Source of the DNA: Phoronis ovalis
Taxonomy: Eukaryota; Phoronida; Phoronidae
Direction of reading: 5' to 3'
NCBI GenBank assembly: GCA_028565635.1
Contig: JAOXYB010064167.1
Coordinates: forward strand, 1-24,653
DNA length: 24,653 nucleotides
The translations under genes and the position numbers were made by a program. The notes under the pieces are model-generated. The model did no database searches, had not been told where the DNA came from, and worked only from the letters and a program-made list of their open reading frames with translations. This document shows positions 1 to 8,700 of this stretch, piece by piece. Numbering within the stretch: position 1 is the first letter of the stretch; each line of letters starts with the position of its first letter.

Positions 1-67
1 CAAAACTCCGTGACCGGAACTCTCGCTCTTATATGCGATATTTCCCTTTTCCGGTCACGGAGTTTTG
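1..67. repeat. Perfect 19-bp inverted repeat (hairpin) at window edge
   Basis: Bases 1-19 and 49-67 are exact reverse complements, separated by a 29-bp spacer. The arms contain the core CTCCGTGACCGG and are more G+C- and CpG-rich than the surrounding DNA. Because the left arm starts at the first base of the window, the repeat may extend further left. Such a structure could be a fold-back transposon end, the tip of a MITE, or a transcribed hairpin. Only the symmetry is directly seen; its origin is inference. Confidence 0.85.
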
Positions 68-199
68 TAAAAGATTTTATCATTTATGGTTTGGGTCTAG
101 AAGTTTACCGTCTTGCGGAAGTTGTAACCTGGGTACACTTCTGTAGTACCCCTTACGACAACGACCCTTTCAGCCAAACTAATTCAAGGATGAAGTTAA

Positions 200-562
200 T
201 CCTAATAATAGGACCAATACGTCAGTATCCGTATCTCTAAATTTGAGGCTAAAATTACACTTTCCTATTCAAAAACTATAGTCTTTCGGGAAAAAAAAAG
301 AAAATTCTCATACAGCAATGCTCCAATTAATGGTCTTAGTTATTATCAAGCGAAAAATATATACTTCTCAGTGTGGTCCAACATTTGTTGAATTTTAACC
401 TTGCCGGTATATAAAATAACGAACTATTAAAATCCTCGTAGTATTGCTGTATCGATAATTTCATCGTACTTGTGAGTTTTTATTATTAAATTCGAAAGAC
501 GATAGTTTTTGAATAGGAAAGTGTTAGGACCAATACGGCAAATATTGGGACTATTATTAGGA
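200..562. mobile_element. Nested fold-back (MITE-like) element
   Basis: Three pairs of inverted arms are nested in order around one centre. The pairs are 200-211 with 551-562 (12 bp, perfect), 257-288 with 493-524 (32 bp, one mismatch) and 310-319 with 443-452 (10 bp, perfect). Spacing between arms is similar on both sides, so the whole of about 360 bp can fold into one long interrupted hairpin. A 13-bp direct repeat (TAGGACCAATACG, 209-221 and 525-537) sits on both flanks of the 32-bp arms and could be related to target duplication or to an older insertion. There is no coding capacity. A non-autonomous fold-back or MITE element is the simplest reading; the family is not recognised. Confidence 0.6.
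234..263 (+). repeat. Direct repeat, left copy (partner 983-1012)
   Basis: This 30-bp stretch, containing TCTCTAAATTTGAGGC, recurs in the same orientation at 983-1012 with 27 of 30 bases identical. The copies lie about 750 bp apart and bracket most of the palindrome-rich left end. They may be termini or internal motifs of one composite element. Confidence 0.6.
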
Positions 563-786
563 CTAGCCGGGATGAAGTCTTTGAAAATCACAATAGTCAA
601 TACATAGCCATAGGCAAAATGGTGAAGAACGTAATGTTTTGTGAGTCATATTTTCTAAGTTTTATTTTGGTAACAGTTAATTAAATATGTGCATGGATGA
701 TACTACTATCTTTACTGTATCATTGTTATGCAAAACGTGCTTCCTTCCTAATAAAATATTAGCAAAATAAAACTTGAACAAATCTC

Positions 787-834
787 AGCTAACCTTGCAC
801 CATAGGTGTTGACATTTGAAGGTCAAGGTTAGCT
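787..834. repeat. Short inverted repeat
   Basis: AGCTAACCTTG at 787-797 is the exact reverse complement of 824-834. Outer bases extend the pairing imperfectly (CTC before, GAG after). It is part of a cluster of palindromes in the first kilobase. Confidence 0.6.
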
Positions 835-844
835 AAGAGCAAAT

Positions 845-947
845 CCATCAGCCGTTGTTTTCATTGGTTCATCGAAAAACGGAAGTTTGACCAATCAAAA
901 ATTCTTATTCGAAATAGATTATCGTAGTGAAAGGAAAGAACTGATGG
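845..947. repeat. Nested inverted repeats with two CCAAT-type motifs
   Basis: CCATCAG at 845-851 pairs with CTGATGG at 941-947. Inside that, 858-868 pairs with 890-900 (11 bp, one mismatch), the arms carrying ATTGGT and ACCAAT. The paired CCAAT boxes could be a promoter signature (NF-Y sites), but no start site or exon can be tied to them. Another fold-back repeat is equally likely. Confidence 0.4.
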
Positions 948-982
948 TGTGTTTTTTGTAGTGACGAGAAATCAGTCGACTG

Positions 983-1012
983 TCTCTAAATTTGAGGCGG
1001 AAATTACATTTT
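983..1012 (+). repeat. Direct repeat, right copy (partner 234-263)
   Basis: Same orientation and 27/30 identity to 234-263. It closes the palindrome-rich block; beyond it the sequence becomes featureless A+T-rich DNA. Confidence 0.6.
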
Positions 1013-3419
1013 GTTTATGTTATACCTTACACATATGATTTTGTTTAGACGTGGGTAACCTAATTTTGTGTTCTGCCAGGTAATTTGGCCTTGGAGTGAC
1101 TTGCAAGGTAGGAGTACGCTTACTTGACAGTTCATTAAAAACAGTTACATAAACATATTAGCATACTATACAGGTAAATTGTTCAATTTTATTACGCAAT
1201 ATGTATACTTAAAGGGGTTGAAACGTTTCTTGATGCAAATTTCTTAAATTTTTAATCAGTTTTTGAGAGTTTCATTGTTGATCAGAGTGAATTAGGCTGC
1301 CAATATATTCCGAAGATGTATTATATTATAATCATTATTTATAAACTGCTAAGTGAAGTGCACGTCCCTCATGTTCATCTACCTTTTATTTATTGTAGTT
1401 GTAGTAGTCACTTTCTACCTGGTTGTGATTTATAGGATATTTTAAACCATAGATGGATTATATTAGATATCCTAGCTTGTAACAATTAATTTATAAACTT
1501 TTTATAATTGCTGTCAGTCACACTGAAATATATTTTAATTAGAAATAGTTGCATTGAAAAGCTCCTGAAAATGAATTTGCTGAATATCTTGCTAATGGTA
1601 CTTAATTCAGATTTATAGACTAAAGCAATTAGATTTCTTTTTTATTTGTGTAATACGCAATGTATTAGACAATTGTAGGTATATGTTTTTCATAGCTTGG
1701 GGTTTATACATATTTAACAGCTGTGTCTACACATTGAGAAAAACTGAGATATTGACACAAATTAGAAAAAAACAAGTTAATATTCGTGGCTATTGGCATT
1801 AAGAAATTGTGAAAAGCTTACATGCAGTTATGAACCTACTTAAGAACTTTCTCTGGCTGTTGTACTCTATAAAATTATATATATTTACTAAGTGAATTGG
1901 ATAAATTGATAATTCGTGTATTGGTACTGTTCAGTTGAATGTAAGACTCGTATTTAATTTCAACCTTTTAAAACTTGTGTTTAATGTGATACAGTTAGTA
2001 AACCTGTAAATTTGGTAATTATGCCCAAAAAAATACATTTGGGGATTTTTTAGGTTCCAGTTATGACTTTTTGCAATAAATAATGTATATACTAATTCTA
2101 GCCATTAAGAATGGGTGCAAAACTAAAAACTCTTAATTTTTACAGATTCAAAATTCACACCCTTCTATATCCATATTTTAACAATTTCCTAAATTCATAT
2201 ATGAATGCCTTGCTCTAGATTAATTATTTCCCCCAAATTCAAAGCTCTTACATTTACAAGATTCATATATGTTTATATTAGTAGTTTTGTTTGCATTATG
2301 AACTAAAAAGGAGTATTCTAAACAGTCAGGCTCCATTTATATTAACATTTGCAACAAAAAATATGTGGTGGAATGAACAGCTTGCGTAGCAGTTTGGTTT
2401 TCAAGTTTCTGATAAATAAAGCAGGTACATTTTTCATTTGTGTAGTTTCACTAAATTCAAACATATTCATTTTTTCTGATTTTTGCAATTTTCAAAATTC
2501 ATACATCCCCCAAATTGGAAAAAAAGATTATTTTTTTATTGTACTTTAATTAATCAAAAAAGTTGATTCCCCAATATTGATATTTTCTTGGTCAAAAAGA
2601 TATGCATGTACTTAAAGATAGTAAATTACAGGTAAAAGACAGGTTGTTGTGCTAGTTCCAACATAACATATGCTTCTATTTTTTCTTATAATATGTTTTT
2701 ATTGATTTGATAAAATTTTGCTAAGGTAGGAACAAGTGATTTTTAAAATTATTTTCCAGATATCTGATTTGTTAACATCTGAAGTGGAAAGGATAATAAA
2801 ACTTTATAACTGTTTAACATGCTGAATTTTGCTAAATTCACGAGTAACAAAAATCGTTTACATTGCTTAAAAACAAAACACGTTAAAATTGTCCTTCTAA
2901 AGTAAAAACAGTTTCTAAAGAAAGAGTAAATAAAATTGAATTAATTATTAGAAAATTCTTTTCATCGAACAACTTACAAGTGCACAATCTAAATTGTAAT
3001 ATCTCCTAGAGATTTTTTTGTTTTTGTAAGTCAAATTTGAAACAACTTTTTTTGAATGATTGCTGTATTATTTTAAAAAAAATTTGGAACTTCAAATATT
3101 AAAAAAAAAAAAAAATTATGGACAATGAAAAAATGTCTTATAATTTAAAATCGCTCTTTATCAATTGAATGATATGTACCGAATATACTAACACTAAATG
3201 AAAATTATATAAAATATTTATTGACTAATATTTTGATGCAGACCTCACAGTCCCTAAGCAGATTGTATCTCTTTCTAAAACCATGAAAAATAATTTAATT
3301 AATGACATTTTATTCGTTTTTAAATTTTCCCTATATTGCATTTAACCACAGATAAGTTGGCACCAAGATATTAGTCATTGTAAATGGACGTATTTTTAAT
3401 AGACAAATAGAAAAAATAA
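1013..3419. other. A+T-rich non-coding stretch (5' flank or 5' UTR intron)
   Basis: I see no supported exon, RNA gene or organised repeat here. Two donor-like sites, CAG|GTAATT at 1080 and AAG|GTAGGA at 1108, could end an untranslated first exon but nothing confirms them. Poly-A runs such as that near 3101-3115 and scattered stop codons in all frames are typical of intron or intergenic DNA. Confidence 0.6.
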
Positions 3420-3955
3420 ACAAGTAGGGTCTAAACCAAGAATACCAAATTGGGCATGTTCACGAGAATAAAAAATAGATCAGGCTAACAAACGTGCATG
3501 GGATAAAAAACTAAAATCAAACATACATGCATGAGAGAAACAGTCAAGAGTCGGTCTAATAAATGTGCATGGGAGAAAAGCAAGGACCAGGCTAACAAAC
3601 TTGGACAGGAAAAAGAAAAGAGTTAGACTAACATATGAGCATGGGAGGAAAAACAAGAATCAGACTAACAAATGTGCATGGGGCAAACAGGATCAGAATG
3701 ACGAAGGTGTGCAAGTGAAAGAGACAAAGGTCCGACTACCAAGTTGATGAGAGAAATGACAAGAGTCGGTCTAAGAAAAACTAGGATTAGATGTGCATGG
3801 GGAAAACGGGACCAGAATGACAATTATGCACATGCAAAAAAAGGCAAGGGTTAGCCTTAAAACAAGCATGAGAGAAAGGACAAGTCAGTCTAACAAATGT
3901 GCAAAAAACAAGGATTAAAATAACAAACATGCACGGGAGAAAAAACAAAACAGGA
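3420..3955 (+). repeat. Degenerate minisatellite with a period near 36 bp
   Basis: A unit resembling CTAACAAATGTGCATGGGAG followed by an A-rich tail recurs at intervals of about 32-40 bp. Marker positions include GTGCATG or variants near 3494, 3528, 3565, 3637, 3674, 3793, 3865 and 3930, with more diverged copies between, giving roughly 14 copies. The block is purine-rich on the + strand. Because the period is near 36 it is a multiple of three: from 3565 to 3747 one frame stays open and reads as diverged 12-residue repeats rich in K, R, N and Q (HGRK, DRKK and similar at unit starts). I infer a non-coding tandem repeat, since no splice sites or conserved domain frame it. Confidence 0.75.
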
Positions 3956-5255
3956 GATAGTCAAGCTTTCAGTGATGTGCTGTACTGAATTATAATAAAT
4001 TGGATGAATTGATCAGCTTTTACTTACCAAATCTGATGTTTTGATTCAGATTAATTTGATTTTGTGGGTATAATTTGCATTAGATTTAACAGTTTCACAG
4101 ACAATGTTGCCAATTTTAAACTGTAATATTGAATTATCAATCTCACATCGTATTTCTCAAATCTGATTTTTTTTTTTTTAAATATTTTAATTTATAATTT
4201 TTTATCTCACTGGATATCACAAGGAGGTGTTTGACTACAAATTTTCCAAAGACTATGGGAGACTTTAAAGTGTGTGCATACTGTTGTTTAATGCTCGACC
4301 CACCAGTACCTTATTAGAAATTAACATAATAGCATTGATAATGCTCTCAAAAAGTAAGGCTTTTTCTTAAAAATTCAAAAACTTCTAGCAAATTAAAAAG
4401 ATCTATAATTTACATAACTCTATATGAAAAGGGAAACACATTTTGTGGAATTATGGTGAATAAAAGAAAGGTAAATTTATGTGTATTACAGTACAACTTA
4501 AATTTGGAAACCCATCCAGCTTTTTGTAATAACCAGGAATCAAAACTTTAAATTATTTTAAGCTTTACTCATCAAAATGATGCTGTAGTAATTTAAGTTC
4601 TTAATTCCTTCTACAGTTTTAATAAACTACCACTGGTAAAAAAAAATATTTTTTTTGCTAAAATCTACATATCAGGAAACTTTTAGAAAGAAATATTATG
4701 TAAAAAGTATTTCTTTAAGTAATAATGATGAGCACTTGGGTTATTGAGTATCAATGAAAAATATTAAAAAATATCAGTACTAACGCAGAAAAAATAAAAT
4801 GGTAGAACTAGGTACAAGGATAACTGAGATATCATTAAAAAATACACCATTTGTTTGACTGCTGGATATGTTTGAGCTTCTTGTTTTTGACGAAAAACGA
4901 TTTTAGCCTTTTTGTTCAACCACCCACCTCTTTAGTTAATTTTTTTCTAATAATTTGATGAACCAAAATTGTTTTTAATGATAAAACAAGATAAGGAAGA
5001 GATTGTATTTACATGCAATTCTACTTGCGAAAACTTTTTCGTATTGTTATTAAAAGCAACATCTGGATAAACATCATTTAAACATGTGTTGGGTACCTTA
5101 GCTATCAAAAATCAGTAATATTCTAACATTTTCACCACAAGAAAATGATAAATATGGTTGTTATATGGTATACACTGAATTAAGTGGGTTGCCAGATTGA
5201 CAAAGAAAGTTTTATCAGTCGCAATACATTCAGACCTGCCACAGTTTATCTGTAG
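3956..5255. other. A+T-rich non-coding stretch
   Basis: Homopolymer T and A runs (for example 4168-4180 and about 4640-4656) and dense stop codons; no supported gene or structured repeat. It lies between the minisatellite and the first plausible exon signals of the RAPGEF gene, so it is 5' flank or an intron in the 5' UTR. Confidence 0.6.
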
Positions 5256-5310
5256 TCTAGTCCGCTAAGCAAAGCAAGCTCTCTGCCGATATTCGGAATG
5301 AGTCATCATG
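5256..5310 (+). other. Possible untranslated exon upstream of the RAPGEF start exon
   Basis: A 55-base stretch noticeably less A+T-rich than its surroundings begins after TTATCTGTAG and ends at CATG|GTAGGTGA, a good donor. Spliced to the acceptor at 5601 it would add 5' UTR; the ATG at 5299 would then open a short upstream frame stopping at the TAA in 5602-5612. Evidence is splice-site shape and composition only. It could equally be the 3' end of a first exon, or nothing. Confidence 0.25.
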
Positions 5311-5601
5311 GTAGGTGACGATGGTCACAATAATGTAACATTATGAATGGTTGTTAGGACAATGCTCAGTGACTATAATTTAACAAAGCAAAAAATCTAG
5401 CATATTACTGTTTTCTGAAATTTGAACAAAGGAAAAAAGTTGTGTGCACATTTTTTAAAGGTACACATGTAACACCTTCATAAATATGTCTTGCTGTAAC
5501 ATATTTGTGACCAGTGAAGCATAAGATGTTGTCTTTATATTTTTATGTTACCATAGATTCACAATTCAACATTTTGTTTAACCTTTCTATATTTTCTTCA
5601 G

Positions 5602-5759
5602 AAAATACTTAACAATGAGGTGACATACATTAAACATGAAGATATAACTCAACAAGAACCCAACCAAGTCTACACTAATTAGCAGACAACATGACGGAGT
5701 ATGTAGAAATACATTTTATAAAAGCATTGAAAAGACGACCACAGGATCGGACATATAAG
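5602..5759 (+). CDS. RAPGEF2: RAPGEF2/6-type Rap GEF, start exon (5' UTR + first 23 codons)
   Basis: The acceptor is strong (CTATATTTTCTTCAG ending at 5601). The exon carries 89 bases of 5' UTR and an ATG at 5691 in good context (A at -3), then 23 codons to a donor after 5759. The peptide starts MTEYVEIHF and ends RRPQDRTYK. As I recall it, vertebrate RAPGEF2 begins M-A-S-Y-V-D and continues to N-P-A-E-R-T-P-Q over exactly 23 residues, so start and splice point both fit without gaps. The protein activates Rap GTPases at membranes and junctions; this exon is the leader before its first cyclic-nucleotide-binding-like domain. Two tiny upstream ORFs (5615-5623 and 5636-5647) precede the start. 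The donor is weak (GTTTGT) and overlaps another GT four bases on. The gene is supported jointly by the next two exons; RAPGEF2 versus RAPGEF6 is unresolved, as one invertebrate orthologue usually serves for both. Confidence 0.85.
5615..5647 (+). promoter_or_regulatory. Two minimal upstream ORFs in the RAPGEF 5' UTR
   Basis: ATG-AGG-TGA lies at 5615-5623 and ATG-AAG-ATA-TAA at 5636-5647, both upstream of the main ATG at 5691. Such very short uORFs commonly reduce or gate translation of the main frame. Their presence is seen; any effect is inference. Confidence 0.5.
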
Positions 5760-8700
5760 GTTTGTAAGATTTCTCATTTTGACACTTTTTTTAAAATAAT
5801 GAAATATTGATCAGTAATCACGAAACCTTGTGCAGAGTACTTGCAATATGTGTTTATTCTTGTACCTGGAAGCTACAGCAAATTTTTATTAATTTCTAAA
5901 ATTAGACCCACCCACCTAACCCTCTTTGTTTGCAGAAGCTGCCACACCAGCAGCAAATTCTCACAAATTGTATAGAATGGCTGCCCAATATAACTAATAG
6001 ATCATTATTGTGATGGGCATGCATGCAAAACTACAATAGATAAATGGCAAGCTTAAGTGCTAAATAATATCATGGCCAATTGTGGAATATTAATACAGTA
6101 CTGTTTACACAGAAATGTTTACTATCCTATCAACACTACAATCACATTAACTAATTTACAACAGTCTAACATGAATTTCCAAAAGTGAATTGTATAAGAT
6201 AAATAAACATCATTAGTAATTAGATATACAGTGATCAAGAAAAATATATAAACTTAATTTGGCAGTATTTACTTACTGCAGGGCTTAAAATTGGATGAAA
6301 TGCATTTTAACGAAACAGTACACAACAATTGCATATATACCATTTTGTTTTTACACAAGTTCTATATTTGTTAATGTGAATGCTTACTTCTATATAAAAA
6401 AAAACACCTCCAATCAGGATTTAAAAGTGCTTTGCAAATAGATATAATATTGTTGGGACCATCTAGTGTCTGTATTGTTAAAATGAACTGCTCTCTGGTG
6501 ACTTTGGAATCTGGAACGACAGAAATTTGACAAGAAGGAAGCAAGTATTTGTATGATAAACAGTAAATTGCATATAGCTCTCCAAGCAATAAAAGGCATA
6601 CATGCATCCCATGTCTAGGTCATATTCGAGGATAATTTCACTGACGTTGTGTCACAGCAAAATATATATATATAATATATAATGTTCGCTAGAGTTCAAG
6701 GTAACATTTTACATTGTTTCAACTATACCTAGACATTCGCCAAAAAAAATATTTAACAGTTATCAATTTAAGAAAAGATCCAAGTGATAAGAATTTAGTA
6801 TAATTTCATTGGCTGGGGTCATGCAAAACATCTGCAAACTACTTACATATTTTTTTCTGGGCAAATAGATGGTGATTTTGAGTTCTAGATACTGTATCAG
6901 ATCCCCTGGGGGATTACTTTCATAATTTGTGTAGAGGGATGCTCCACACAACTTTTCAAACCCTAATAATAGCTTTCAAAGATTTGAGAGATAGTGTAGA
7001 ATTCCATGCATAAAATGTATTGATTTCTTCAAATAATTATTATTTTAATTTTACTTGCAAGAATTCCTTTAGATCTCTTAATTTGTAGAGGGTTTTGGGA
7101 ATATTTTATGCCAAATTTGCTTGAAAGAATCTGCATGAAGCTGATTTAACCACAATATTGGTAATGTGAAATATGGAAACTGCAATAAATCACCGATCTA
7201 GAACATGTGAGGACTTGACAAGCAACTTATAAATAAATACTGGTCCTTGTATTATTACATATGGATAGTATCGCTCTAACTTAATGTAAAGAAAATAGAA
7301 ATCCAATAACTTACTGTGAATGGCTGATCAAGTGAATCTAGGGAGGAACTTCCCAGCAATAAAAAAGAAACACTAAAGATTTATTAGAAAACTACCATAC
7401 ATTGTAACATGCGGATGATATACATAATTATATATAGTATATATATTGTTCACTTATTTTTTCATATAGCTAATTCATTCACTAATACACTAAGAACACT
7501 TTTAATCAATAAGTATCATTAGGTAAAAGACACTTTATTAATAATAATACAAAACGTCCTTGCTGAAACCATATGTTACCACCATGAATAGTCTTTTTAT
7601 TTTCTTATATTTATCTTGTGTATGTATGGCATATTATTTTATACTCTGCATTTCTATAATAAACTGCAAATAGCATAATATTGACAAAAGTTTTGTAGGT
7701 CAGGTTTTCTATACAGTGTCTGAGTTTTTGAAGGTAAAATTTTTAACAGGATATTATATTACATGTCAATATTACAATATCTGTAATACATTGAGTTTCC
7801 CCTTCAGCATAAGTATTTGACATCAAAATGAAGAGACAATGACATAAAAGTATATATTCTTGGAATGAGAATATTTGCAAAACAACAAGTTATGTGGGTG
7901 AAATTGTTATAATTAGTATATATGTTCATGGCTAAGTGGCCATTTTCAGAAAAAACTGTCTTTTTCAAAATGTAATTTTCATTTATTAGAAACTCCTGTA
8001 CCAATATTTGTGAAGCTTAAATGGTCTTAGAATTTTACATCCAGATTTGTTTTAAATTGTCTAGATAAAAGACAACAAAATATTTTTAAATTTTGAAAAT
8101 TCAAAATTTTTGAACAATTGAAAGTAACAATCTGAAAGAATTTGTAGATTTCTAAATAAAGATTATTTATGCTAAATTTCGCATTCATGTGAAAAACGCA
8201 CATTTTCCCCATTTATCAGACCTGAAATTCCAACCACATACCATAACTTGTAAACTTAAATGTACTTCACACATTTGTGGAGTGTGACTGCATCTAGATT
8301 TTGATTTACAAAATCACAATAAAAATATTACAGTGCAATGTATCAAAGAAATGGAAAATTTGAACAATGTTCAAATGTAATGCAATATTCTATTGAGTTT
8401 AAACTTGCAATATAATCATATTAGGGAGGTTTTTGCATTCTATTCTGAAACAATACACAAGCTAGTTTATGCTCTTTTATTCCAGTGCTTAGTAAATATG
8501 TTTGCCCCCTTTAGAAAATATTACTGCTATTTGAATTAGAAGAAAGCCAAGAAGTAATTGTAATTACTTCAAAATTTACTATTTACTGCTGTTTTGTGCT
8601 ACTGCTGCTATTGATACACTTAGATCTATATAACACAACATAACAATGTCAGTCGCATCTTTTTGCAAATGGCAGTATTATCTTGCACTTTGCATCTAGT

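Noticed and set aside
10-240. 76-codon + strand ORF at the left edge
   Set aside because: It runs through the hairpin and into the fold-back element, has no splice context and no recognisable domain.
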